Shown: piece after piece, positions 42,143 through 50,705 of the stretch | How positions within the stretch are numbered: position 1 is the stretch's first letter | Layout: every line of letters begins with the position of its first letter | Assembly (NCBI RefSeq): GCF_037027585.1 | Contig: NZ_JAXCLE010000010.1 | Span: 1-64,000 of the forward strand | DNA: 64,000 nucleotides | Direction of reading: 5' to 3' | From: Solibacillus ferritrahens | GTDB taxonomy: Bacteria; Bacillota; Bacilli; Bacillales_A; Planococcaceae | Made by a program: the position numbers and the translations under genes | The notes under the pieces: model-generated | Database searches by the model: none | What the model was told of the DNA's origin: nothing | The model's input: the letters and a program-made list of their open reading frames with translations, nothing else

Positions 42143-42706
42143 ATGGCATTAATCGGTAAAGAAATAGCACCATTCGCTGCAAAAGCATTCCAAAAAGGCG
42201 AATTCATCGACGTATCTTCAGAAAACTTCAAAGGACAATGGTCAGTAGTATGCTTCTACCCAGCAGACTTCACATTCGTTTGCCCAACTGAGTTAGAAGA
42301 CCTACAAAACGAATATGCTACTTTAAAATCTTTAGGAGTAGAAGTTTACTCAGTATCAACTGACACACACTTCACTCACAAAGCATGGCATGATACTTCT
42401 GATGCAATCGGTAAAATCGAGTACATTATGATTGGTGACCCATCACATACAATCTCTAAAGCATTTGACGTATTAAACGAAGAAGATGGTTTAGCAGAGC
42501 GCGGAACATTCATTATCGATCCAGATGGTATTGTACAAGCAGTAGAAATCAATGCTGGCGGTATCGGTCGTGACGCATCTATTTTAGTTAACAAAATTAA
42601 AGCAGCTCAATACGTACGTAACAATCCAGGTGAAGTTTGCCCAGCTAAATGGGAAGAAGGCGGCGAAACGTTAACACCAAGCTTGGATCTAGTAGGTAAA
42701 ATCTAA
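42143..42706 (+). CDS. ahpC: Alkyl hydroperoxide reductase subunit C (peroxiredoxin)
   Basis: This 2-Cys peroxiredoxin reduces hydrogen peroxide, organic peroxides and peroxynitrite in the cytosol. The peroxidatic C47 sits in FYPADFTFVCPTELEDLQ, and the resolving C166 in GEVCPAKW. The 187-residue length is standard. AGGAGG precedes the ATG. Codon use is strongly biased (frequent TTA, GTA, GAA), typical of a highly expressed gene. It is followed by ahpF, its electron donor, with a partial terminator between that would give more AhpC than AhpF. Confidence 0.97.
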   Translation: MALIGKEIAPFAAKAFQKGEFIDVSSENFKGQWSVVCFYPADFTFVCPTELEDLQNEYATLKSLGVEVYSVSTDTHFTHKAWHDTSDAIGKIEYIMIGDPSHTISKAFDVLNEEDGLAERGTFIIDPDGIVQAVEINAGGIGRDASILVNKIKAAQYVRNNPGEVCPAKWEEGGETLTPSLDLVGKI

Positions 42707-42724
42707 GTTCTAAGTTCTAAGTTA
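42704..42724 (+). repeat. Heptamer repeat at the ahpC stop
   Basis: TAAGTTC TAAGTTC TAAGTTA is a short tandem repeat whose first TAA is the ahpC stop codon. Confidence 0.85.
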
Positions 42725-42741
42725 TAAATAACAACAAAAAG

Positions 42742-42790
42742 GCGGCAAAAAACAACCATTATGGATTGATTTTTGTCGCTCTGTTTTTAA
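42742..42790 (+). terminator. Attenuating terminator between ahpC and ahpF
   Basis: The stem GCGGCAAAAA / TTTTTGTCGC is followed by TCTGTTTTT. Partial read-through would set a high AhpC to AhpF ratio. Confidence 0.7.
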
Positions 42791-42927
42791 TGTGGGAAAG
42801 GAAAGATAAGCTCTCTATCTTTTAATTTAAATATGAAAGAGGTGAAAGGCTTGCTGTGTTAGAGGGAGAATGGTCGACTATTTTTCGGGGGGAACAATAG
42901 GAGGGCATTCGTACAGCAGCCAGTGCA

Positions 42928-44484
42928 ATGTTAGATAATCAAATTAAAGCGCAATTACAGCAGTATTTAACGATGCTTGAAGGAGATCTATTGATTAAAG
43001 CGAGTATTGGTGATGACAAAACTTCACAAGATATGCTCAATTTAGTAGAGGAACTTGAAAAAATGTCGCCTCGTATTACGGTGCAACATTCATTGTTGGA
43101 ACGTACACCAAGCTTTAGCATTAATAAGGTAGGTGCAGAGGAATCGGGCGTTGTATTTGCAGGTTTACCGCTTGGCCATGAATTCACATCATTGGTTTTA
43201 GCGCTTTTACAAGTTTCAGGTCGTGCGCCAAAAGTAGATGCCGCGGTTATAAAACGTATTCAAGCAATTAAACAGCCGTTGAAATTTGAAACGTATGTAA
43301 GTTTAACTTGTCACAACTGCCCAGATGTTGTACAGGCATTAAATATTATGTCAGTGTTAAATCCTAACATTTCCAACGTGATGATTGAAGGTGGTACGTT
43401 CCAGAATGAGATTAAAGAGCGTGACATTATGGCAGTACCTACAGTTTATTTGAACGGTGAGAATTTCGGTGGCGGTCGTATGGAATTGGAAGATATTTTA
43501 ACAAAGCTAGGGGAAGTATCGGATGGTTCGGAGTTTGCGGATAAAGAACCTTTTGATGTATTAGTAGTAGGTGGCGGTCCTGCGGGTTCTGCGGCGGCAA
43601 TTTATTCGGCGCGTAAAGGGATTCGTACAGGTATTGTTGCTGAACGCTTCGGTGGTCAAGTAAATGATACGCTATCAATCGAAAATATCATCGGAACAAA
43701 GGCAACGGAAGGTCCTGCATTTGTATCGAGCTTAGAGGCGCATGTACTAGATTACGAAATCGATGTAATGAAATCTCAACGTGCTAAAAAAATCGAGAAA
43801 AAAGATCTTATTGAAGTTACATTGGAAAATGGAGCTGTCTTAAAAGGTAAAACAGTAATTCTTTCAACAGGTGCACGCTATCGTCAATTGGGAGTACCGG
43901 GTGAAGAGAAATTTAAAAATAAAGGCGTTGCTTACTGTCCGCATTGCGACGGTCCAATCTTTAAAGGGAAAGATGTAGCGGTTATTGGTGGAGGTAACTC
44001 AGGTGTTGAAGCTGCAATTGATTTAGCGGGTGTAGTAAATCACGTAACGCTAATTCAACGAAGTGAAGAGTTGAAGGCTGATAAAGTGCTGCAGGAACGT
44101 GTTCGTAGCTTGAAAAACGTTACAATCATTACGAATGCTTTAACTACAGAAATTACAGGTACTGATAAAGTGAATGGCTTAACATATAAGGATCGAAAAA
44201 CAGGTGAAGAAAAACAAATTGCATTGCAAGGTGTTTTCATTCAAATTGGCTTATTGCCAAATACGGAATTCCTGCAAGGGGCAATAGAAATGAATGCACA
44301 TGGAGAGATTATTGTCGATAAGCACGGTGCGACAAATGTTTCTGGCATCTTTGCCGCAGGTGATTGTACAGATACTGCGTATAAACAAATCGTCATCTCA
44401 ATGGGTTCAGGTGCAACAGCAGCTTTAGGAGCATTTGATTATATGATTCGTAATGTTGATTCTCGTGACTATATAGAGGCGTAA
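42928..44484 (+). CDS. ahpF: Alkyl hydroperoxide reductase subunit F
   Basis: AhpF is an NADH-dependent flavoprotein disulfide reductase that keeps AhpC reduced. The N-terminal double thioredoxin-fold domain has the CHNC centre (LTCHNCPDVVQ near residue 130). The FAD motif VVGGGPAGSAAAIYSAR lies near 210, the redox-active CPHC near 338 (YCPHCDGP), and the NADH motif VIGGGNSGVEAA near 350. The length of 518 residues is typical. The ATG lies 23 nt after the AGGAGGG site, too far for normal initiation. An in-frame 14-codon ORF (GTG 42856 to TAG 42900) precedes it, so the start may be odd. Confidence 0.95.
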   Translation: MLDNQIKAQLQQYLTMLEGDLLIKASIGDDKTSQDMLNLVEELEKMSPRITVQHSLLERTPSFSINKVGAEESGVVFAGLPLGHEFTSLVLALLQVSGRAPKVDAAVIKRIQAIKQPLKFETYVSLTCHNCPDVVQALNIMSVLNPNISNVMIEGGTFQNEIKERDIMAVPTVYLNGENFGGGRMELEDILTKLGEVSDGSEFADKEPFDVLVVGGGPAGSAAAIYSARKGIRTGIVAERFGGQVNDTLSIENIIGTKATEGPAFVSSLEAHVLDYEIDVMKSQRAKKIEKKDLIEVTLENGAVLKGKTVILSTGARYRQLGVPGEEKFKNKGVAYCPHCDGPIFKGKDVAVIGGGNSGVEAAIDLAGVVNHVTLIQRSEELKADKVLQERVRSLKNVTIITNALTTEITGTDKVNGLTYKDRKTGEEKQIALQGVFIQIGLLPNTEFLQGAIEMNAHGEIIVDKHGATNVSGIFAAGDCTDTAYKQIVISMGSGATAALGAFDYMIRNVDSRDYIEA

Positions 44485-44585
44485 AAAATAGATCCGTTGT
44501 GCGAAAAAATTCGTGCAACGGATTTTTCTATTAGAATGGAATTGTGGGTGATACATCAAGAAGAAGGTTGTTATAAAAGAAAAAA

Positions 44586-44634
44586 GTGTATTCTTTCTAG
44601 TAAACGGGTAATAAATATAATGACTACTAGAAAG
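44586..44634 (+). promoter_or_regulatory. Inverted repeat and sigma-B-like promoter
   Basis: CTTTCTAGTA (44593-44602) and TACTAGAAAG (44625-44634) form a perfect 10-bp inverted repeat whose right arm overlaps the ribosome site of the next gene. GTGTAT (44586), a 14-nt spacer and GGGTAA (44606-44611) weakly resemble a sigma-B promoter. Confidence 0.4.
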
Positions 44635-44648
44635 GGAGGTTTTTATAA

Positions 44649-44870
44649 ATGAGAAATGAAAGAGATGAAAAAATAAAGCATAAAAAACTCGACAATCCTG
44701 ATTTATTAAATACCGAAAAGGATAGTATTTTTGATATAGATGAGGAAATGAAATTTGTCGATCCGATCCCGATGGAAGAACTTAATGATCAAGTAAAAGA
44801 TGAGAGACATCCTGCAGACACTAAAAAAACGTCAGGTAGTGAGCGTAAAAACCAACCGAGACGTAGATAG
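44649..44870 (+). CDS. Small hydrophilic hypothetical protein
   Basis: This 73-residue protein is highly charged and has no hydrophobic segment (MRNERDEKIKHKKLDNPDLL, then ERKNQPRRR at the end). It is probably disordered. AAAGGGAGG lies about 9 nt before the ATG. A strong terminator follows, so it is a real transcription unit. No family was recognised. Confidence 0.7.
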   Translation: MRNERDEKIKHKKLDNPDLLNTEKDSIFDIDEEMKFVDPIPMEELNDQVKDERHPADTKKTSGSERKNQPRRR

Positions 44871-44886
44871 TTTAATTTAATAAATA

Positions 44887-44924
44887 ATTGATCATTTTAC
44901 TTTTGTAAAATGGTCAATTTTTCT
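44887..44924 (+). terminator. Terminator of the small hydrophilic protein gene
   Basis: A 14-bp stem ATTGATCATTTTAC / GTAAAATGGTCAAT (with G-U) is followed by six T. Confidence 0.85.
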
Positions 44925-45014
44925 TGTCACTTTTCAGAATTGCCCTATACTTTTCACAGAATTGCACCTTGAAATGAATTACAATAATGGAATAAAGGAA
45001 GGGAGTTCTTAAAA

Positions 45015-45587
45015 ATGAAGTGGAAATCCATAGTATTAAGTTTATTTGTAATGGTATTTTTAGCTGCGTGTGGTGATGAAAAGGAAACAGTTAGTCAAGC
45101 GATTGATAAGAAGGAAGTCGAGTCTGAAACTGAAACCATATCAAAAGGCCAAACTGAAGATGTGAAAGGTTTGGTGGCGGAATATAGTGCGAACAAAACG
45201 ACTGATGAAAAGGCATCAATTACTTCAACACAATTAATCGTGACGGATACAAGTGAAAATAAAGTTACATATGATTTACCGGAAGATGAGTTTTTTGTTT
45301 CGATTGCACCGTATATTAATGAAACTCATCCTTGTAAAGACCATAGTTTAACAGGTTGCCAAGGCGAGTTAGTGCAAAAGGAAATAGATGTTTTCATTGA
45401 AAATGAAAAAGGTGAAGTTGTAGTGGATGAGACGATGAAAACTTTAGAGAATGGTTTCGTCGATTTATGGTTGCCGCGTAATGAAGCATTCATTGTTGAA
45501 ATGTCTTATGATGGGAAAAGTGTAACAGGAGATTTAACAACGTTTGAGGAAGATGGAACATGTATCACGACATTACAATTACTGTAA
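45015..45587 (+). CDS. CueP-family copper-binding lipoprotein
   Basis: This 190-residue lipoprotein has a signal ending MVFLAAC. The mature domain has the CueP pattern: EFFVSIAPYINETHPCKDHS, then LTGCQGELVQKEIDVFI, then GFVDLWLPRNE and a final GTCITTLQLL. In Salmonella, CueP binds periplasmic copper and supplies superoxide dismutase, and the same conserved cysteines are present here. The product would be held on the outer face of the membrane. AGGAAGGGAG precedes the start. It is monocistronic. Confidence 0.88.
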   Translation: MKWKSIVLSLFVMVFLAACGDEKETVSQAIDKKEVESETETISKGQTEDVKGLVAEYSANKTTDEKASITSTQLIVTDTSENKVTYDLPEDEFFVSIAPYINETHPCKDHSLTGCQGELVQKEIDVFIENEKGEVVVDETMKTLENGFVDLWLPRNEAFIVEMSYDGKSVTGDLTTFEEDGTCITTLQLL

Positions 45588-45602
45588 ATTGGATATAAAA
45601 AC

Positions 45603-45650
45603 TACAAGCTCATAGTAGAGGACTATAACATCCTTTACTGTGAGCTTGTA
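45603..45650. terminator. Hairpin between convergent genes
   Basis: TACAAGCTCA / TGAGCTTGTA forms a 10-bp stem with inner pairing. It has a T-rich tail on the minus strand (GTTTTTATAT) and probably serves the MerR-B12 gene, and partly the CueP gene. Confidence 0.6.
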
Positions 45651-45666
45651 TTGTCTGGGTTATTTT

Positions 45667-46539
45667 TTAATTCTTTTTTGCAGGGATGATATCATTAATA
45701 GTACGTGATAATTTTAAAGCTTTTAATTCAAATTCGCTATAGTAGATTTCTGCGCCTGCTCCACCAATATAAAAAGATATATCCTGATGTGCTTGGGCCA
45801 ACTTTTCCAATGTTGTAATGGATTGTGCAAATTCAGTAAAAGCAATTTCAGTGGATCCTGTGAGGAGCACAATGGCCGGCTTTTTTAAAGCGATAGTCGA
45901 TTGAATCGCGGTAGGTGCAGGTGAAGGACCGAGCATTAGTGTTCGATAACCACGTAACATGCATTGAATAAGCAGAATCTGCATAGGAATTTCATGTCTT
46001 TCTCCAGGAAGACAGCTCCCTAAAACGAGCGGAGCATCTTCTGGGACGTAAAAGTGCCGACGGATATGACTTAAAAAGTCTCGCACCGTTTGACTACTGA
46101 TGGCTTCCTGATATTCCCCCCACGCATTTTCGCACCAAAGTTGGCCAATTTCATGTAAAAAAGGAACAACAATTTCATGAATCAGCTTTTCAACACCAAA
46201 TTTATGGTGTGCCTGTTCGAGTAAATGTAATATCTCATGTTCATCCCCTTCCGTACCAGCCTTAATAAGCGCTTTATGGAAGAAAGTAATAGGGTTTACT
46301 TCTGGGGTGTCTTTATATTTAAGATAATGGTCTACAGCTTGCTTAATTGTCATGCCATTATTTATATGATTTTTCAACTGTATTAAAGTTTGTACTTCGT
46401 CTTCGGAATAAAAGCGATAACCATTGTCCAATCTTTCGGGTTGGATGATTTGATAGCGATCTTCCCATTTACGGATCAGTTGTTTTGAAAGATTTGTAAT
46501 ATCAGATACTTGCTGAATAGAATACGTTTTTTTAACCAA
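45667..46539 (-). CDS. MerR-type regulator with B12-binding domain (CarH/LitR-like)
   Basis: This 290-residue protein has a MerR HTH (about 3-70: SIQQVSDITNLSKQLIRKWE), a helical cap (about 80-165) and a B12-binding Rossmann-like domain (about 170-285). The B12 signature reads PGERHEIPMQ, with the conserved His, although the family glycine three residues later is a proline. The cap motif W-x9-E-H reads W-x9-E-A, so the light-sensing ligand pattern is incomplete. The start is taken as TTG 46539 with AGGAGGTG 6 nt upstream. It is divergent from the MMPL gene and probably controls it. Confidence 0.85.
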   Translation of the reverse strand: MVKKTYSIQQVSDITNLSKQLIRKWEDRYQIIQPERLDNGYRFYSEDEVQTLIQLKNHINNGMTIKQAVDHYLKYKDTPEVNPITFFHKALIKAGTEGDEHEILHLLEQAHHKFGVEKLIHEIVVPFLHEIGQLWCENAWGEYQEAISSQTVRDFLSHIRRHFYVPEDAPLVLGSCLPGERHEIPMQILLIQCMLRGYRTLMLGPSPAPTAIQSTIALKKPAIVLLTGSTEIAFTEFAQSITTLEKLAQAHQDISFYIGGAGAEIYYSEFELKALKLSRTINDIIPAKKN

Positions 46540-46598
46540 GTTTTGCACCTCCTTAAGTAATTACTTATTTATGTCTATTCAATCGAAAAAAAAAGCAC

Positions 46599-46644
46599 TT
46601 GTCAAATGTTTTTCGTATGCTGTACAATGTTTGTATAACAATGT
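46599..46644 (+). promoter_or_regulatory. MMPL promoter with direct-repeat operator
   Basis: TTGTCA (46599-46604), an 18-nt spacer and TACAAT (46623-46628) form the promoter. ACAATGT occurs at 46624 and again at 46638, 14 bp apart, overlapping the -10. A 12-bp palindrome AAGTAATTACTT (46555-46566) lies nearer the divergent regulator. These are candidate sites for the MerR-B12 protein. Confidence 0.5.
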
Positions 46645-46719
46645 ATGGGGTTATTGTTTGTAGGGTATGATTATTAGTAAAAATTTGTAAATAGAAAAGT
46701 GGGAGAAGGAGGTTGTATT

Positions 46720-48921
46720 ATGTCAAAACATCCATTAGAAAAATGGGGAAGTGTAATGGGCGGCAAGAATACACGCTGGATAGTTGTAGCACTATGGATT
46801 GTATTCGCTGTTACATTTGCACTTATCTTCCCGCAAATTAATAGTGTAGAAAGTTTTGCGGGTGATGAAATCCCAGAAACATATACATCAATACAAGCAG
46901 GAAAGATTTTAGAAGAAGAATTTGCGTCAGATAGTGGAATTCCATTATTAATTACTTGGTATAACGAATCAGGAATTACAGAACAGGATGTAACAAATAT
47001 CCAAGGGTTATACAAGCAACTTGCAGATGATCCACTAAATGGGCAGGAATCTATTCCTCCATTCCATGAAATTCCGGCTCAAGCATTAATGGGCTTGTTA
47101 TCGGAAAATGGAGCCGCACTTGTAACACCTGTGTTTTTCTCCCCAGATAAAAATACAGATGTATTAAAAGAAAACTTAGCGATTATTAAAGAACGTACGG
47201 AAGAACAGTTTGGTGAAAATCCATATGAGTCGAACTTGGAAGATGAAGGGTTACATGCTCGTTTCTCAGGACCAGTTGGAATCTCAATTGACGCGACGGA
47301 TCTTTTTAAAGCAGCTGATGTTCAACTTATGATTGCCACTGTTATCATTATTTTAGTCATTTTATTATTAATATACCGTTCTCCAATTTTAGCTATTATT
47401 CCTTTAGTTGTTGTTGGGATTGCATATTTAGTTGTCAGTCCTTTATTAGGGGCGATGGCAGAAAACGGCTGGATCGATAAAGATGCGCAGGCAGTAGCGA
47501 TTATGATTGTCCTACTATTTGGTGCGGGTACAGACTATTGTTTATTCTTAATTACACGTTACCGCGACATATTATTAACAGAAGAAAACAAATTTACGGC
47601 GTTAGCCATGGCAGTACGTGAATCTACCGGTGCCATTGTAATGAGTGGTTTAACTGTAGTAATCGGTTTAGCAACACTGGCTTTAGCGGACTATGGTGCT
47701 TTCCAGCGATTCGCTGTTCCGTTTAGTTTCGGTGTATTAATAACAGGTTTTGCTGTTGTCACATTATTGCCGGCTGTACTCGGCATTTTAGGTCGTGCAG
47801 CATTTTGGCCGTTCGTTCCACGTACTGAATCGGCTGAAAAAGCACATGCAGAAAAGAAAAATAAACCATATAAACCTCGTAAGCCAAATCACCGTTATAT
47901 GCGTGCGGTCGGTGAATTCGTAACGACAAAGCCGTGGCTTGTCATTGTTATTGCAGGTGTAATTTTGATTGGTTTAGCTTTCGCTTCAACGAATATTAAA
48001 TATAATTATGATTTAATTTCTTCATTCCCGGAAGATATGCCTTCTCGTGAAGGCTTTACAATTATTGAAGATAACTTCACACCGGGCGAATTAGCTCCGG
48101 TACAGCTTTTAGTAGATTCAGAAGGAACAGATATTAATATTACAGAACAATTATTAGGGTTGCCTTACGTGAGCATTGTAAAAGAAATGCGTACAGGTGA
48201 GGTGAATAGTAATATTCAGCTTTATGAAATAGATTTAGACAAAAATCCATACTCAAATGAAGCGATGGATGATGTTGAACAGATGAAAAATGATGTGAAG
48301 TCGATTTTAGCTGAAAATAATCTGGAAGATGGTCAGTTCTGGGTAGGGGGCGAAACAAGCGCTCAATTAGATACAAAGGTTGTACAATCAGGTGATGAAA
48401 ACATTATTCAACCTGTTATGATTATCATTATTTTCATCGTATTACTAGGTTACTTACGTGCCCTTATTACTTCGATTCAACTGATGGTAACTGTATTGAT
48501 TTCCTTCTTCTCAGCTTTAGGTGCTGGTTGGTTAATAATCCATTATGGATTAGGGCATGAAGCAATGGCAAGTGCGATTCCTTTATATAGCTTTGTATTT
48601 ATTATTGCTTTAGGAAATGACTATAATATATTCATGATTTCAGATATATGGAAAAACCGAAAGCGTGGGATTGCTCATCGTGAGGCCATTGTGAATGGTA
48701 TTGCATCAACAGGAGCCGTCATTACTTCGGCAGGTTTAATTTTAGCGGGTACATTCTTAGTATTAGCTACATTACCGATTCAATTATTAGTGCAATTCGG
48801 TATTGTAACGGCAGTCGGAGTATTACTGGATACGTTTGTTGTACGTCCGTTGCTTGTACCAGCAATTATTACGGTATTTGGAAAATGGTCCTATTGGCCA
48901 AATAAAAAGCTTCAAAAATAG
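46720..48921 (+). CDS. MMPL/RND-type membrane transporter (YdfJ-like)
   Basis: This 733-residue membrane protein has two repeats, each with one helix, a large outside loop, and five or six helices. MMPL motifs are DLFKAADVQLMIATVIIILV, then LLFGAGTDYCLFLITRYRD in the first half and FIIALGNDYNIFMISDIWK in the second. The conserved Asp-Tyr pair in each half is the proton relay. It exports lipids or hydrophobic toxins in relatives. The start ATG 46720 follows AAGGAGG by 7 nt; an earlier start at 46699 lacks a ribosome site. It is divergent from the B12-type MerR gene. Confidence 0.92.
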   Translation: MSKHPLEKWGSVMGGKNTRWIVVALWIVFAVTFALIFPQINSVESFAGDEIPETYTSIQAGKILEEEFASDSGIPLLITWYNESGITEQDVTNIQGLYKQLADDPLNGQESIPPFHEIPAQALMGLLSENGAALVTPVFFSPDKNTDVLKENLAIIKERTEEQFGENPYESNLEDEGLHARFSGPVGISIDATDLFKAADVQLMIATVIIILVILLLIYRSPILAIIPLVVVGIAYLVVSPLLGAMAENGWIDKDAQAVAIMIVLLFGAGTDYCLFLITRYRDILLTEENKFTALAMAVRESTGAIVMSGLTVVIGLATLALADYGAFQRFAVPFSFGVLITGFAVVTLLPAVLGILGRAAFWPFVPRTESAEKAHAEKKNKPYKPRKPNHRYMRAVGEFVTTKPWLVIVIAGVILIGLAFASTNIKYNYDLISSFPEDMPSREGFTIIEDNFTPGELAPVQLLVDSEGTDINITEQLLGLPYVSIVKEMRTGEVNSNIQLYEIDLDKNPYSNEAMDDVEQMKNDVKSILAENNLEDGQFWVGGETSAQLDTKVVQSGDENIIQPVMIIIIFIVLLGYLRALITSIQLMVTVLISFFSALGAGWLIIHYGLGHEAMASAIPLYSFVFIIALGNDYNIFMISDIWKNRKRGIAHREAIVNGIASTGAVITSAGLILAGTFLVLATLPIQLLVQFGIVTAVGVLLDTFVVRPLLVPAIITVFGKWSYWPNKKLQK

Positions 48922-48970
48922 AAAAAGGGTGCTGTCCGAAATGAACTTCCGGACAGCACCTTTTGTTTTT
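48922..48970. terminator. Bidirectional terminator between MMPL and bmrD-like genes
   Basis: A perfect 11-bp stem GGTGCTGTCCG / CGGACAGCACC has T-rich tails on both strands. Confidence 0.88.
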
Positions 48971-50705
48971 AAGAAGTTAAAGAACCTGATTGTAATCGAT
49001 ACATCAATTCATATTTACCGCCGAGTGCAACAAGCTCATCATGGCTTCCTTGCTCGACAATTTCCCCACGATCTAATACTAAAATTTTATCTGCATTTTT
49101 AATAGTAGAAAGGCGGTGTGCAATGATGAACGTAGTCCGTCCCTTTTTTAGTACATCCATCGCATGCTGGATAATCTCTTCTGTTTCAGAGTCAATATTA
49201 GATGTTGCTTCATCCAAAATCAAAATGGCTGGGTCAAATGCTAGTGCCCGTGCAAATGAGATTAATTGGCGTTGACCAGATGAAAGGGTACTTCCTTTTT
49301 CGATTACTGGTTCATCAATTCCTTTTTCAAATTTTGATAAAACACGGTCACCACCAACCGCCTCCAGTGCATTTTCTACCATCTCTCGTGAGATACGCGC
49401 ATCATTCAAGCTAACATTTGATGCAATCGTTCCTGTAAATAAATACGGGTCCTGTAATACGATACCCATATGCTCACGAATTGCTTGGCGAGGCAGCTTT
49501 GTAATATCCTGCCCATCAATGATAATACGTCCTTTTTGTGGGTCATAGAAGCGGAATAATAAATTCATTATTGAGCTTTTTCCTGAGCCTGTATGACCAA
49601 CAAGTGCAATTGTTTCGCCTTCCTTTGCTTCAAAGTGAATATTTTTCAATACATACTCGTCATTTTTGTATGCAAAAGAAACATGATCAAATACAACATT
49701 TCCTTTGTAGCGCTCAATTCTTTCTTTGCTTACTTCTTCTCCCGGCTGATCAAGTAATTCGAATACACGGGTACCCGCTACAAGTGAACGTTCCAGTTGT
49801 GAAAATTGATTGACCAAGTTAGTGATCGGATTGAATAGACGCGTAATATAATCAACAAATGCATAAAGTGTACCTGCTGAAACTGCTTCGGGCAATGTCA
49901 TCGATTGTATACCGAAGTAATAAACGAATACAGCGAACATACCAAGTCGTAAAATATTTACTAAGTTATGTGAAGTCGCAGAATCCAACAATAAAAGCTT
50001 ACGGTTGTATTGGTAATGCTCATCGTTCATCTCATCAAATTCAAGTCTCATCTGATCTTCACGGCGGAAAGCCTGAATAATTGTCATTCCATTAATCGAT
50101 TCGTTAATCATCGCATTAATATCGGAAATTTTTGTACGAATAACATGATTGTATTGTGAAGCGAATTTTCGGTATAAAATCATCCAAATATAGACGATTG
50201 GAATGAGTACTAGGGCAAAAAGCGCCATTTTCCAATTTAAAATAAATAAAGCTATATATACCCCTGCAATGGTAATAAAGCTGTTCGCAAATTGCGAAAG
50301 TACGGTTACGTAAAGGTTTCGAATAGCCTCTGTATCATTTGTAACACGGGCAACTACTTTACCGGCCGGCAAGTTATCAAAGTATTCAATTGGTAGCTTT
50401 TGAATATGCCCGAACACATCTTTCCGTAGCTGTTGGATGACAAAGTTTGCACCCCGCTGTAAAAAGATGAACATTAAATAACGGAATACAGCAGTCAGTA
50501 CGGATAACAAGAAGAAAATCGATAATAAAATCGCAATTGGCTCTGCCTGTAAATTACCTGGTTCCATGTAATGGTCGATAATATATTTTGCGATAAACGG
50601 ACCTGCAATATCCGTTGCAACAGCAATTGTTAATAAGGATAATCCGATTAAAATCGGCTTTTTAAATTTTAAAGCATAAAGATACAGTCGTTTAGATGTA
50701 CTCAT
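48969..50705 (-). CDS. bmrD: ABC exporter subunit, BmrD-like (YheH)
   Basis: This 578-residue half-exporter has six membrane helices in residues 15-320 and a nucleotide-binding domain at about 340-575. The Walker A is GHTGSGKSS, the signature LSSGQRQLISFARAL, and Walker B ILILDEATSNID with an intact catalytic glutamate. It pairs with the partner encoded upstream, whose catalytic residue is aspartate, giving one active and one degenerate site, as in Bacillus subtilis BmrC/BmrD. Here it is shorter than B. subtilis BmrD (about 673 residues). It overlaps the upstream gene by 4 nt. The gene name is by analogy. Confidence 0.88.
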   Translation of the reverse strand: MSTSKRLYLYALKFKKPILIGLSLLTIAVATDIAGPFIAKYIIDHYMEPGNLQAEPIAILLSIFFLLSVLTAVFRYLMFIFLQRGANFVIQQLRKDVFGHIQKLPIEYFDNLPAGKVVARVTNDTEAIRNLYVTVLSQFANSFITIAGVYIALFILNWKMALFALVLIPIVYIWMILYRKFASQYNHVIRTKISDINAMINESINGMTIIQAFRREDQMRLEFDEMNDEHYQYNRKLLLLDSATSHNLVNILRLGMFAVFVYYFGIQSMTLPEAVSAGTLYAFVDYITRLFNPITNLVNQFSQLERSLVAGTRVFELLDQPGEEVSKERIERYKGNVVFDHVSFAYKNDEYVLKNIHFEAKEGETIALVGHTGSGKSSIMNLLFRFYDPQKGRIIIDGQDITKLPRQAIREHMGIVLQDPYLFTGTIASNVSLNDARISREMVENALEAVGGDRVLSKFEKGIDEPVIEKGSTLSSGQRQLISFARALAFDPAILILDEATSNIDSETEEIIQHAMDVLKKGRTTFIIAHRLSTIKNADKILVLDRGEIVEQGSHDELVALGGKYELMYRLQSGSLTS

